64,000 bases of DNA from Thermohalobaculum sp963822985 (lineage in GTDB: Bacteria > Pseudomonadota > Alphaproteobacteria > Rhodobacterales > Rhodobacteraceae). The position numbers and the translations under genes are program-made. The DNA lies in contig CAWGJU010000008.1 in assembly GCA_963822985.1 (NCBI GenBank), forward strand, positions 248,001 through 312,000, read 5' to 3'. Positions 17,848-27,132 of the stretch are shown here, one piece after another (position 1 is the stretch's first letter; every line of letters starts with the position of its first letter). The notes below the pieces were generated by a model. That model had not been told where the DNA came from. It saw only the letters and a list, made by a program, of their open reading frames with translations, and made no database searches.

Positions 17848-19340
17848 GCCCGCGCCCCCGCGTCGTCGGCATCGCCCGCGCCCTCCGCCCCGCCCGCCCC
17901 GGCCGCATCCTCCCTTTGCCTCGCCTCGTCGAGGTCGCCGATCATGTAGAACGAGCTCTCCTGCCAATCGTCGCAGGCGCCATCGAGGATGGCGCGGCAG
18001 CCCGCGACCGTCTTGGCGACGGGCACCGCGCGTCCCTCCATGCCCGTGAAGGCGGCGGCGACGAAGAAGGGTTGCGTCAGGAAACGCTGCAACTTGCGCG
18101 CGCGGCCGACGATGACCCGCTCCTCGGCGCCCAGTTCCTCGACCCCGAGCAGCGCGATCACGTCCCTCAGCTCGCGGTAATGCTCGATCACCTCGCGGAC
18201 CCGGGCGGCGACGCGGGCGTGCTCGTCGCCGACGACCAGCGGGTCGAGCAGAACCGATGTCGTCGCGATCGGGTCGACGGCGGGGTAGATGCCCTCTGCC
18301 GCGAGCTCGCGCGACAGCATCACCTGGCTGTCGACATGCGCGGCGATGGCGCCGACCGCGGGATCGGTGAAGTCGTCGGCCGGGACATAGACCGCCTGGA
18401 TCGCCGTCACCGCGGCTGGCCCGACCGAGGCGATCCGCTCCTGCAGCTCGGCGACCTCGGTCTCGAGCGTCGGCTGATAGCCGACGCGCGATGGCATGCG
18501 GCCGAGCAGGCCGGACACCTCCGCGCCGGCCTGGACAAAGCGGAAGACGTTGTCCATCAGCAGGAGGACGTTGCGCTCCTCGTCGTCGCGGAAGTGCTCG
18601 GCGATGGTCATCGCCGTCAGCGGCACCCGCCAGCGCGCGCCGGGCGGCTCGTTCATCTGGCCATAGACCAGAACGGTCTGGTCCAGCACGCCCGAGCCAC
18701 GCATCTCGTTCAGCATCTCGTGGCCCTCGCGGCTGCGCTCGCCGACGCCCGCAAAGACCGAGATACCCTCGTAATGCGCGACCATGGCGTGGATCAGCTC
18801 CATCACCAGCACCGTCTTGCCGACCCCGGCGCCGCCGAACATCGCCGCCTTGCCGCCATGCGCCAGCGGCGCGAGCAGGTCCAGCACCTTGATGCCGGTC
18901 GAGAACACTTCCGTCTGTCCGGACTGGCGCGACAGCGGCGGCGCGGCCCGATGGATCGGGCGCCGAACGAGGGTTTCCGGCAGCGGCTCGCCGCCATCGT
19001 CGATTTCGCCCAGAACGTTCAGCAGCCGCCCCAGGACGGCCTTGCCGACCGGAACCGTGAGCGGCCCGCCAAGCGCCACCGCTTCCAGTCCGCGCCACAG
19101 CCCGTGCGTGTCCTGCAACGCCAGCGCCCGCACGTCGTGCTGGTCGAGATGCGCCTCGACCTCGAGCACGATGCGGCGCGCGCCGTCGCTGATCTCCATC
19201 GCGTCGTGGATTTCCGGCAGCGGCCCGTCGACGTGCAGGTCCAGAACCGGCCCGCGCACCGCCACCACGCGCGCACGGGGTCGCGCACCGGGTCGGACAC
19301 GGGGCCCATCAGGGTCGATGCTGTTCTGCTCCGCCGACAA
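17844..19340 (-). CDS. atpD: N-type ATPase beta (catalytic) subunit
   Basis: A 498-residue catalytic subunit with Walker A GGAGVGKT (169-176), the catalytic-Glu region FAGVGERSREGHE, Walker B-like VLLLMDNVFRF, and YVPADDFTDPA. The Gly/Ala/Asp-rich C-terminal tail (about 25 residues) is unusual and low-complexity. First gene of the operon; a FixK/FNR-like palindrome is centred about 73 bp upstream of the start. Confidence 0.95.
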   Translation of the reverse strand: MSAEQNSIDPDGPRVRPGARPRARVVAVRGPVLDLHVDGPLPEIHDAMEISDGARRIVLEVEAHLDQHDVRALALQDTHGLWRGLEAVALGGPLTVPVGKAVLGRLLNVLGEIDDGGEPLPETLVRRPIHRAAPPLSRQSGQTEVFSTGIKVLDLLAPLAHGGKAAMFGGAGVGKTVLVMELIHAMVAHYEGISVFAGVGERSREGHEMLNEMRGSGVLDQTVLVYGQMNEPPGARWRVPLTAMTIAEHFRDDEERNVLLLMDNVFRFVQAGAEVSGLLGRMPSRVGYQPTLETEVAELQERIASVGPAAVTAIQAVYVPADDFTDPAVGAIAAHVDSQVMLSRELAAEGIYPAVDPIATTSVLLDPLVVGDEHARVAARVREVIEHYRELRDVIALLGVEELGAEERVIVGRARKLQRFLTQPFFVAAAFTGMEGRAVPVAKTVAGCRAILDGACDDWQESSFYMIGDLDEARQREDAAGAGGAEGAGDADDAGARA

Positions 19341-19406
19341 AGCTGCCTCCGAGGCTGGCGCCCCCGCGCTCCCGCCCTGAGAGAGCAGCGATCGGACCTG
19401 TCCGCG

Positions 19407-19420
19407 TTGACATGCATCAA
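19407..19420. promoter_or_regulatory. FNR/FixK-type box upstream of the N-ATPase operon
   Basis: TTGACATGCATCAA matches the TTGAT-N4-ATCAA consensus at 9 of 10 fixed positions and is a near-perfect palindrome. It lies 67-80 bp before the atpD start in an otherwise gene-free 200-bp stretch. FNR, FnrL and FixK activators bind such sites under low oxygen, so anaerobic or microaerobic induction of the N-ATPase is inferred. Confidence 0.7.
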
Positions 19421-19540
19421 GCTGCCCGGGCGCAAGCGACGGCCACCCGTGTTGCGGCTGCAGCGATGATCGCGCTCGTCACGATGATCGGCGGTCGTCT
19501 CATTCCCGGCACGCGGCCGGTCATGCGCGGCGGGACAGCC

Positions 19541-20458
19541 TCACATCCTGCCCTTCCACGGCACGAGGCGCCGTTCGAGCCATCGCATCAGCATGTCGAA
19601 GGCGTAGGCGATCGCCGCGATGATGACGATGCCCATTATCACGGTCGGCGTCTGGAGGAACTGCGAGGCGGTGAGCACCATGTAGCCGAGGCCATGCGTC
19701 GCCGCGACCATCTCGGCGGCCACCAGCGTCGTCCAGCCAAAGCCGATCCCGATCCGCATCGAGGTGAGGATCTCGGGCATCGCCGCAGGCAGGATCACCT
19801 GGATCAGCACCTGCCAGCGGGACGCGCCCATCGAATAGGCGGCGTGGATCTGCTCGATGGCCGCCGAGCGGACGCCGGCGCGGGTGCCGAGCGCGAGCGG
19901 CGCGAAGATCGAGAGAAAGATCAGCAGCACCTTGGACAGCTCGCCGATGCCGAACCAGATGATCATCAGCGGCAGGTAGGCGAGCGGCGGGATCGGCCGG
20001 TAGAACTCGATCGGCGGGTCGAAGATGCCGCGCGCGACGCGGCTCATGCCCATGGCGAGACCGAGCGGGATGCCGACGGCGCAGGCCAGCAGGAAGGCGC
20101 CGAACACCCGCAGGAAGCTCACCCAGGTGTGCTCGAACAGGGTGGCGCCGGCGAAGCCCTCGGTCGCCGTCGTCAGGAAGGTGTCCAACACCGCGACGGG
20201 CGAGGGCACGAAGAGCGGCTTGACCCAGCCGAGGCCGGTAACGAGCGACCAGAGCCCGATCAGGATCAGCGCGCTGACGGCCGAGATGAGCAGGCTGTCG
20301 CCCGAGCCGGGAACGCCATAGGTTTCGCCCGGCCGGGCCGGCCGTGCCCGCATGATCGCGCCGAGCCGGCCGCCCGATGCCACCTTGAGGCCGGCGACGG
20401 GCTGGGTGCCGGCGGCCGGCGCGGCGGCGCGCTCGGCCAGTTCCGAACGGTCAGACAT
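19541..20458 (-). CDS. tauC: taurine/sulfonate ABC transporter permease
   Basis: A 305-residue permease of the SsuC/TauC group. After a non-conserved N-terminal 70 residues it has six helices and the EAA-type loop EQIHAAYSMGASRWQVLIQV, with YRPIPPLAYLPLMIIWFGIG, a TauC hallmark. ATG 20458 is preceded by GGGAGGCG and overlaps the end of tauB. Last gene of tauABC on this strand. Confidence 0.9.
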   Translation of the reverse strand: MSDRSELAERAAAPAAGTQPVAGLKVASGGRLGAIMRARPARPGETYGVPGSGDSLLISAVSALILIGLWSLVTGLGWVKPLFVPSPVAVLDTFLTTATEGFAGATLFEHTWVSFLRVFGAFLLACAVGIPLGLAMGMSRVARGIFDPPIEFYRPIPPLAYLPLMIIWFGIGELSKVLLIFLSIFAPLALGTRAGVRSAAIEQIHAAYSMGASRWQVLIQVILPAAMPEILTSMRIGIGFGWTTLVAAEMVAATHGLGYMVLTASQFLQTPTVIMGIVIIAAIAYAFDMLMRWLERRLVPWKGRM

Positions 20459-21254
20459 GATCGCCTCCCACGGCGCGCTCGTCACCGAAGATGATCGCGA
20501 GGACCTTCTCGCGCATCTGAATGAAATCGGCCGAGGCCTTCACCGCGCGGGCGTCGCGGCTCTCGAAATAGCGCTGGCAGAAGTCGAGCGCGAAGGTGTG
20601 CGTGACGCGGCCGGGGCGCGGCGACATCACGACCAGCCGCGAGGCCATGAACAGCGCCTCCTCGACGCTGTGGGTAATGAAGAACACCATCTTGCCCGTG
20701 TCGCGCCAGATCGACAGGATCAACTCCTGGGCGTTCTCGCGGCTGAGCGCGTCGAGCGCGCCGAGCGGCTCGTCCATCAGCAGGATTTCCGGGTCGCTGG
20801 TCAGCGCGCGGGCGATGCCGACGCGCTGCTGCATGCCGCCGGACAGCTCGTAGACCGGCCGCTTCTCGAAGCCCGCGAGGCCGAGAAGCTCGAGGTAGCG
20901 ACCGGCGGTCGACAGGCGCGCGGCGCGCGAGACGCCCTGCAGCTTCAGGCCGAAGGCGACGTTGTCGATGACGTTGAGCCAGGGCATGAGCGCGTGGCGC
21001 TGGAAGACCACCGAGCGGTCCGCGCCCGGTCCGGTCACCGGTGCGCCGTTCAGCCTGATCTCGCCATCGGACGGTGCGAGAAAGCCCGCCATCAGGTTGA
21101 GGAGCGTCGACTTTCCGCAGCCCGAGGCACCGAGCGCCACGACGAACTCGCCGCTCTCGACCGTCAGCGACACGTCCTTCAGCGCCTGCACCGGGCCCGT
21201 ATGCGGCCCGGCGGGGAACTCGAGACTGACATGGTCGATGTCGAGATGCGACAT
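20451..21254 (-). CDS. tauB: taurine/sulfonate ABC transporter ATPase
   Basis: A 267-residue ATPase: Walker A GASGCGKST, signature ELSGGMQQRVG, Walker B ILLMDEPLGALD, switch FITHSVEEALFMA. The TauB-type phrase SVVFQRHALMPWLNVIDNVA is present. ATG 21254 (MSHLDIDHVSLEF) is chosen over an upstream frame. It energises TauC, with TauA as the receptor. Confidence 0.91.
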   Translation of the reverse strand: MSHLDIDHVSLEFPAGPHTGPVQALKDVSLTVESGEFVVALGASGCGKSTLLNLMAGFLAPSDGEIRLNGAPVTGPGADRSVVFQRHALMPWLNVIDNVAFGLKLQGVSRAARLSTAGRYLELLGLAGFEKRPVYELSGGMQQRVGIARALTSDPEILLMDEPLGALDALSRENAQELILSIWRDTGKMVFFITHSVEEALFMASRLVVMSPRPGRVTHTFALDFCQRYFESRDARAVKASADFIQMREKVLAIIFGDERAVGGDHV

Positions 21255-21323
21255 TGGAGCCCCCGCCCGCAATCTTCGTGTGGCGGCGCGGCCCCCGGCG
21301 ACCGAGGCGCCACGCCGGGCGCG

Positions 21324-22319
21324 CTATTGCCGTGCCGCCTCGAGGAATTGCGGGTCGACGAAGCCGGAGTAGTCGTCGAGCGCCGCTGGAATCTTCTTCT
21401 GCGATTTGAGGAACGCCGCCGTGTCCTTCAGCGTGCCGGCGATGCCGCCGCCGAGCCACTCGTCCGAGAGCTGGGTGGAGATATCAGGGAAGACATAGCC
21501 CTTGAGCGAGACGGGGATGTCCTGCGGGTTCGCGCCCGTGCGCCCGGCGATGGTCTGCACGGGCTCCGACTCCGGCGTCCAGGCGGCCGGGTCTGCATTG
21601 TACTGGTTGAACGCCTCGTCCATCGCCTTGACGAAGGCGACCAGGAAATCCGGATTCTCTGCCGCGAAGTCGGTGTTCACCACCCAGGCGTCGAAGGTCG
21701 GCTTGCCCTCGACCTCGTCGGCCGAGACGATCCGCTTGCCGTTCTCGGTAATCTTGCTCTGCACCGGCTCCCAGACGAAGGCAGCGTCGATCTGGTCCTG
21801 CGCCCAGGCCGCGGCGATCTGGTCCGGGCTCATGCCGAGGATGGTGACCTCCGACGGGTCGACGCCGGCGTTCTCGAGCGCGCCGAGCAGCGAGAAGTGC
21901 GCGGTCGAGGCCAGCGGCACGGCGACGCGCTTGCCCTTGAGGTCCGCCAGCGTCTCGATCCCGGTGCCGTCGCGCGCGATCAGCGACTTGGCGCTGCCGA
22001 TCACGTCCGACAGCATGAACATCTCGATCGGCACGCCCTGCGTCGCCGCGATGGCCAAAGGCGACGAGCCGAGCTCGGAGAGCTTGATGTCACCCGAGGC
22101 CATGGCGGCGATGACGTCCGTGCCCGCCTGGAACTTGCGCCAGTCGATCGTCCAGCCGGTCTCCTGTTCAAGCTGGTCCGAGGCGGCGACCAGCTGCATC
22201 GGCGTCGGATTGCCGAAATGGCCGATGGTGATCGTCTTGTCGGCGGCCAGCGCGGCCGCGCCGCCCAGGGCGACGGCGAGCGCCGCGGTCGCCACGCCGC
22301 GAATGAGTTGTCCCAGCAT
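21324..22319 (-). CDS. tauA: taurine/sulfonate ABC transporter substrate-binding protein
   Basis: 331 residues: signal peptide (MLGQLIRGVATAALAVALGG, cleavage near ALAA), then KTITIGHFGNPTPMQLVAAS, the TauA-type start. The middle has GDIKLSELGSSPLAIAATQG and AAWAQDQIDAAFVWEPVQ, the sulfonate-binding family pattern. GAGGAGAG precedes the start. Taurine is the usual ligand; next to suyAB and hpsN the true ligand could be another C2/C3 sulfonate. Confidence 0.88.
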   Translation of the reverse strand: MLGQLIRGVATAALAVALGGAAALAADKTITIGHFGNPTPMQLVAASDQLEQETGWTIDWRKFQAGTDVIAAMASGDIKLSELGSSPLAIAATQGVPIEMFMLSDVIGSAKSLIARDGTGIETLADLKGKRVAVPLASTAHFSLLGALENAGVDPSEVTILGMSPDQIAAAWAQDQIDAAFVWEPVQSKITENGKRIVSADEVEGKPTFDAWVVNTDFAAENPDFLVAFVKAMDEAFNQYNADPAAWTPESEPVQTIAGRTGANPQDIPVSLKGYVFPDISTQLSDEWLGGGIAGTLKDTAAFLKSQKKIPAALDDYSGFVDPQFLEAARQ

Positions 22320-22573
22320 GATGCTCTCCTCGTTGCTTTGCATTTTCCGCCCCCTCCCATCCTCCGGGTGCTGCGGGCGGATCATGCCGCCCCGGAGGTT
22401 CTGCTCGCCCCGCACACGCTGCCGCTTGGCTGATCGCACCTTTCGCCACACACTCTGCAAGGCGTCCCGCCCCCTGACCCCCGCAAGGCCGGCGGCCGAC
22501 GATAGGCAATGCAGAGGCCGATCACAACGCGGTGTGCATCGGAGGCGGGGCGCAGGAGAGTTCCACCGAGCCG

Positions 22574-23755
22574 TCAGGCCGAACGGTAGAGCTTGGTCAT
22601 CGTGAACTCGCGGTGGCCGAGCGCCTCGGCGCAGGTCAACCGCCCGTTCGCCACGCGCTCGATCATCTCGATCAGCGCGTCGCCCGCCTGCTCGATGGTC
22701 TGCTCGCGGGTCAGGATGCCCGTGACATCGACGTCGATGTGCTCGGACATCGTTCGCAGCGTCCGCGGGTTGCCCGAGATCTTGATCACCGGGACGATCG
22801 GGTTGCCGACGACATTGCCCTGGCCGGTCGGGAAGGTGTGGATGACATAACCCGCCGCCGCCATCAGGGTCACGCATTCGGCGGCGGCCGACGACGTGTC
22901 CATGAAGTAGAGCCCTGGCCCCTTGGCCGGCGCCTCGGCGGGACCGAGCGCGTCGATATAGGCGCACTCCCGGCCGATCTTTTCCAGGTTGCCCAGCGCC
23001 TTCTCCTCGATCGTCGTCAGCCCGCCCAGGATGTTGCCCTTGGTCGGCTGGCTGTCGGAAAGATCGTCGGTCTGGTGGGCGAAGATGACCTCGTCCTGGT
23101 ACGCCTGGAAGATCTTCATGAACTTCTCGCCGGCCTCGGGCGTCGCCGCGCGCTTCACGCAGAGATGCTCGGCCCCGGTGATCTCGGAGGTCTCGCCGAA
23201 GACGCCGGTCAGGCCCTGCGGGATCAGCTTGTCGTACATGTTGCCGACGGTCGGGCACGAGGCGAGACCGGTCGTGGTGTCGGACTCGCCGCATTTGGTC
23301 GAGACCCAAAGCTCGGAGACCGGGCACGGCTCCTTCTGCAGCTCGCTCGCCCAGTGGACGAACTCCTTGGCCTTCCAGCTGGCCGCCCGGATGGTCTCGA
23401 GGTCGCCCTTCTGCTCGATCGAGAACTCGGCGACCGGCTTGCCGGTCTCGCGGATGCCGTCGGCGATCTTCTGCGTCCAGCCGGGCTCGATGCCGATGAC
23501 GACGACAGCCGCGACGTTCGGGTTGGCGCCGGTGCCGATCATCGTCCGGAAGTGCAGCTCGAGATCCTCGCCGAACTGCAGCCGGCCATAGCCGTGCGGG
23601 ATCGCCATCGTTCCCTTGATGTTGTTGGCGACCGCCTCGCAGGCGGCGTTCGAGATATCGTCGACGGGCAGGATGACGACGTGGTTGCGCACGCCGACGC
23701 GGCCGTTCTCGCGCCGCCAGGCCATCACCGTGCTGTTGCTCGCATCATAGGGCAT
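22574..23755 (-). CDS. suyB: (2R)-sulfolactate sulfo-lyase, large subunit
   Basis: A 393-residue protein of the altronate/galactarate dehydratase C-terminal family, with WVSTKCGESDTTTGLASCPT, an iron-sulfur/metal-site motif, and GLYFMDTSSAAAECVTLMAA. Stand-alone small and large subunits next to hpsN point to SuyAB, which splits (R)-sulfolactate into pyruvate and sulfite, rather than to altronate dehydratase. Start ATG 23755; a GTG at 23764 overlapping the suyA stop is possible. Confidence 0.8.
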   Translation of the reverse strand: MPYDASNSTVMAWRRENGRVGVRNHVVILPVDDISNAACEAVANNIKGTMAIPHGYGRLQFGEDLELHFRTMIGTGANPNVAAVVVIGIEPGWTQKIADGIRETGKPVAEFSIEQKGDLETIRAASWKAKEFVHWASELQKEPCPVSELWVSTKCGESDTTTGLASCPTVGNMYDKLIPQGLTGVFGETSEITGAEHLCVKRAATPEAGEKFMKIFQAYQDEVIFAHQTDDLSDSQPTKGNILGGLTTIEEKALGNLEKIGRECAYIDALGPAEAPAKGPGLYFMDTSSAAAECVTLMAAAGYVIHTFPTGQGNVVGNPIVPVIKISGNPRTLRTMSEHIDVDVTGILTREQTIEQAGDALIEMIERVANGRLTCAEALGHREFTMTKLYRSA

Positions 23756-23760
23756 CGGGG

Positions 23761-24051
23761 TCACCAGCGCTTTGTCTTGAGGTTCTGGGTGTGGACATGG
23801 CCGCCGGTCTCGACGGCTGCGACGAACTTGCCGATGTCCTCGCCGTACTTGATGGCCGTGTCGCCCGGGGCCAGCGCCTTCAGCGCGACCTTGTGGCCGA
23901 TGGGGATGTCGTCCCTGACCGTCAGCCGGAAGTCCGAGTTGTCTTCCGTCACGACGCACAGCATCTCGGTGCCGGCCTTGAGGTTCTCGACCACGACGAC
24001 GCCGACATTGTCGGCCTTGTCGTGGACCAGCAGGTGGGGTGGTTCTCGCAT
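23761..24051 (-). CDS. suyA: (2R)-sulfolactate sulfo-lyase, small subunit (SAF domain)
   Basis: A 96-residue SAF-domain protein (HKVALKALAPGDTAIKYGED, ETGGHVHTQNL), equivalent to the N-terminal part of UxaA-type dehydratases. Found as a separate gene directly before the large subunit, as in suyAB. It starts 11 nt after the dehydrogenase gene. Pairing with the large subunit in the active enzyme is known for the family. Confidence 0.8.
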   Translation of the reverse strand: MREPPHLLVHDKADNVGVVVVENLKAGTEMLCVVTEDNSDFRLTVRDDIPIGHKVALKALAPGDTAIKYGEDIGKFVAAVETGGHVHTQNLKTKRW

Positions 24052-24062
24052 GTCCGTCTCCT

Positions 24063-25049
24063 TCAGGGTTCGAGAATGATCTTCGGGGCGGCGGCGCGCC
24101 CCGCCTTGATGTCGCCAAAGGCGCGGGCGCCCTCGGCCAGCGGCCGGATCTCGGCCCAGTCGAGCGCGCCGAGGCGGCCGTCGAAGATCGCCTGCGCGGT
24201 CTCGCGGAAATCCGCGGCGGTGTATGTGTAGGTGCCGATGAAGGTGATCTCCTGCAGCGTCATCCTGCGGACATCGAGCCCGCCCGCGGCCGAGCCGAGG
24301 CCGATATGGACGATGACGCCGCCTGGCCGGACGGCGCGCGAGCCGGCGGCGCGGGTCGGCTCGACGCCCACGCCATCGACGACCAGATCGGGCGCGTCGG
24401 GCAGCGGCTCGGCGGCCGGGTCGATCACGCGGATATCGCCGGCCCGCGCGACGATGGAGCGGCGCGCGGCGTTGGTCTCGCCGAGCCAGACCTCGCGGGC
24501 GCCCTTGGCCAGCAGCACCAGCGCCGCACCGAGCCCGATCGCGCCGCCGCCCAGCACGAGGCAGCGCGCCTCGGCCAGCGGCCGGTCGAGCACGCGCTCG
24601 GCCAGCCTGACGCCGTGCCAGCCGCAGGCGATGGGCTCGGCCAGCGCCGCCTTGGCCGTCGGCACGGCCTCAGGGATCGGCACGAGGTTGCCGGGCGGCA
24701 TGGCGAGCAGCTCGGCGAAGGCGCCCTCGCGCGGCGGCATCGAGATGATCTGCCGCGACGGGCAGAGGTTCTCGCGGCCGGCGCGGCAGGCCTCGCAGGC
24801 GCCGCAAGTGACGAGCGGATTGACGGTCACCCGCGTGCCCGTCCCGGGCCCGGCGACCACGGTGCCCGCCGCCTCATGGCCAAGGATCAGCGGCGCCGGG
24901 CGGCGGTCGTCATGGCCCGCCCAGGCGTGCATGTCCGAGCCGCATATGCCGACATGCGCGACCCGGATCAGCGCGTCGCTGCGCGCCACCGGGTCGGCGA
25001 CGTCGCGCAGCTCCAGCGCCTCGGGGCCGGTATAGACGAGCGCCCTCAT
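24063..25049 (-). CDS. zinc-dependent alcohol dehydrogenase (MDR), probable sulfonate-diol dehydrogenase
   Basis: A 328-residue medium-chain dehydrogenase: catalytic zinc region GICGSDMHAWAGHDD and GHEAAG, structural-zinc cysteines in TCGACEACRAGRENLCPS, and an NAD(P)-binding GGGAIGLGAALV. ATG 25049 overlaps the SDR stop (ATGA). Placed between hpsN and suyAB, it may be one of the HpsO/HpsP-type enzymes that interconvert DHPS enantiomers. Exact substrate is inference. Confidence 0.8.
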   Translation of the reverse strand: MRALVYTGPEALELRDVADPVARSDALIRVAHVGICGSDMHAWAGHDDRRPAPLILGHEAAGTVVAGPGTGTRVTVNPLVTCGACEACRAGRENLCPSRQIISMPPREGAFAELLAMPPGNLVPIPEAVPTAKAALAEPIACGWHGVRLAERVLDRPLAEARCLVLGGGAIGLGAALVLLAKGAREVWLGETNAARRSIVARAGDIRVIDPAAEPLPDAPDLVVDGVGVEPTRAAGSRAVRPGGVIVHIGLGSAAGGLDVRRMTLQEITFIGTYTYTAADFRETAQAIFDGRLGALDWAEIRPLAEGARAFGDIKAGRAAAPKIILEP

Positions 25050-25813
25050 TTCGCGGTGAACCCCCCGTCGACATAGAGCACCTGGCCCGTCACGTAGCGG
25101 CTGGACTCGGAGCAGAGGAACAGCGCCGGGCCGATCAGGTCGGCCATCTCGCCGTTGCGCCCGATGCAGGTCTGGGCGGCGATGCGCGCGGCCAGCGCCG
25201 GGTCGCCGAAGACCGGCCCGGTCAGCTCGGTGGGGAAGAAGCCGGGCGCCAGCGCGTTGGCGTTGACCCCGTGGCGCGACCACGCCTCGGCCATCGCGCG
25301 CGTCAGCTGGCCGATCCCGCCCTTGGACGCGCCATAGGCGAGCCCCCCCGGAAAGGCGCGCTCGGTCTGCAGCGAGGCGAAGTTGACGATGCGTCCCCAG
25401 CCTTTCCGCCGCATCGCCGGGACCAGCGCCTGCGCCAGGAAGAAGGGGGTCGCGAGGTTGAGGTCGATCGTCGTGCGCCAGCCTTCCAGCGTCACCTCGT
25501 CGGCCGGCTGGCGGGTGTTAATCCCGGCGGCATTCACCAGGATCTCGGGCGGCCCGAAGGGCTCGGCGGCGGCCCGCGCGATCCCAGCCATGCCGGAGGG
25601 ATCGGACAGGTCGGCAGGAATTGCGGCGGTCTCGCCGCCCGCGTCGGCCCGCCAATCAGCCAGCGCGTCGGCCCGCCGGGCGAGTCCGACGACGCGCGCG
25701 CCGGCCCCGGCCAGCGCGGTCGCCAGAGCCCGGCCGAGACCAGAACTCGCGCCCGTCACGCAGGCGACGCGCCCGCGGACGCTGAACAGGCCGTTGGCGA
25801 GCGGATCGCCCAT
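25046..25813 (-). CDS. short-chain dehydrogenase (SDR), probable sulfonate-diol dehydrogenase
   Basis: A 255-residue classical SDR: cofactor motif TGASSGLG (20-27), NAAG, catalytic YGASK, and the C-terminal GQVLYVDGGFTAK. It starts 4 nt after hpsN and overlaps the zinc dehydrogenase. SDR plus zinc dehydrogenase plus HpsN reproduces the three-dehydrogenase DHPS set (racemisation of the secondary alcohol, then oxidation of C3). The acyl-carrier reductase role (FabG) is unlikely here because of context. Confidence 0.8.
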   Translation of the reverse strand: MGDPLANGLFSVRGRVACVTGASSGLGRALATALAGAGARVVGLARRADALADWRADAGGETAAIPADLSDPSGMAGIARAAAEPFGPPEILVNAAGINTRQPADEVTLEGWRTTIDLNLATPFFLAQALVPAMRRKGWGRIVNFASLQTERAFPGGLAYGASKGGIGQLTRAMAEAWSRHGVNANALAPGFFPTELTGPVFGDPALAARIAAQTCIGRNGEMADLIGPALFLCSESSRYVTGQVLYVDGGFTAK

Positions 25814-25817
25814 TCCG

Positions 25818-27125
25818 TCAGCCCGCGGTCGTCAAGTCGAACCGCTCGCCCGGAAAATATTTTTCCAGTCGGATGTCCGCGGTCCGGGCGTGGCCCTCCA
25901 TGCCCTCGAGCCGCGAGATGCGGGCAGTCGCCTCGGCCACCGGCCGCGCCCCGTCGCGGGTGGCCCGCTGCCAAGTCACGAGCTTCATGTACTTGTGGAC
26001 CGACAGCCCGCCCGTATAGCGCGCGGCGCCCGAGGTCGGCAGGACATGGTTCGGGCCGGCGGCCTTGTCGCCGAAGGCGACCGTCGTCTCCTCGCCGAGG
26101 AAAAGCGAGCCATAGCACTGCAGCCGGTCGAGGAACCAGTCGAGCTCGGCGGCCTGGACGTGCAGGTGCTCCGGGGCGATGGTGTCGGCGACCCGCGCCA
26201 GCTCCTCGCGATCGGCGACCACCATCACCTCGGCCATGTCGCGCCAGGCGGCGGTGGCGTTCTCGCGGTTGAGCTCGGGCAGGGTCGCGATCAGCTGCGG
26301 CACCAGCTCCAGCACCTTCTCGGCCAGCGGCCGGTGCGTCGTGGCGAGCCAGACCGGCGAGTTGTAGCCGTGCTCGGCCTGGCCGACGAGGTCCCAGGCC
26401 ACGACGGACGGGTCGGCGGTCTCGTCGGCCAGGATCAAGCTGTCGGTCGGCCCGGCGAACATGTCGATGCCGACGCGGCCGAACAGGATGCGCTTGGCCT
26501 CGGCGACGAACTGGTTGCCCGGCCCGACCAGGATGTCGGCCTTGGGCAGCCCGAACAGGCCGAAGGCCATGGCCGCCACGCCCTGCACGCCGCCGAGCGC
26601 CAGGATCGCGTCGGCGCCGCAAAGGTCGGCCGTGTAGACGATCGCCGGCGCGATGCCGACGCCCGGCCGCGGCGGCGAACAGGCGGTGATGTGGCCGCAG
26701 CCCGCGACCTTGGCGGTCGTCACCGTCATCAGCGCCGAGGCGATGTGGCTGTAGCGCCCGCCCGGCGCATAGCAGCCGGCCGCCTGGCAGGGGATGGCCT
26801 TCTGGCCGGCGAACAGCCCCGGCTGGAGCTCGACCTGCATGTCCTGGATCGTCGCCTTCTGCGCCTCGGCAAAGCGGCGGATGTTGTCGTGCGCGAAGCG
26901 GATGTCGTCCTTCAGCTTTGCCGGCACGGCATCCGCGGCGGCCGCGATCTCGTCGCGGGTCAGCACCACATTGCCGTCATAGCGGTCGAACTTCGCCGCA
27001 TAACGGCGCGCCGCCTCGTCGCCGCCGGTCTCGATCTCGTCGAGGATCGCCTGCACGGTGGCGCGCACGTCGCCGGCGTCGTCGGTCGACTTCTTCGGGG
27101 CCTTCTTGAGGTAATCGACAGCCAT
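25818..27125 (-). CDS. hpsN: sulfopropanediol 3-dehydrogenase, HpsN (histidinol dehydrogenase family)
   Basis: A 435-residue histidinol-dehydrogenase-fold protein starting MAVDYLKKAPKKSTDDAGDV, with GPGNQFVAEAKRILFGRVGI, GPTDSLILADETADP and NHVLPTSGAARYTGGLSVHK. Histidine genes are absent around it; the neighbours are a TRAP importer, two alcohol dehydrogenases and sulfolactate lyase. HpsN oxidises (R)-DHPS to (R)-sulfolactate with two NAD+. The family assignment is firm; HpsN over true HisD rests on context. Confidence 0.82.
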   Translation of the reverse strand: MAVDYLKKAPKKSTDDAGDVRATVQAILDEIETGGDEAARRYAAKFDRYDGNVVLTRDEIAAAADAVPAKLKDDIRFAHDNIRRFAEAQKATIQDMQVELQPGLFAGQKAIPCQAAGCYAPGGRYSHIASALMTVTTAKVAGCGHITACSPPRPGVGIAPAIVYTADLCGADAILALGGVQGVAAMAFGLFGLPKADILVGPGNQFVAEAKRILFGRVGIDMFAGPTDSLILADETADPSVVAWDLVGQAEHGYNSPVWLATTHRPLAEKVLELVPQLIATLPELNRENATAAWRDMAEVMVVADREELARVADTIAPEHLHVQAAELDWFLDRLQCYGSLFLGEETTVAFGDKAAGPNHVLPTSGAARYTGGLSVHKYMKLVTWQRATRDGARPVAEATARISRLEGMEGHARTADIRLEKYFPGERFDLTTAG

Positions 27126-27132
27126 TTGGACC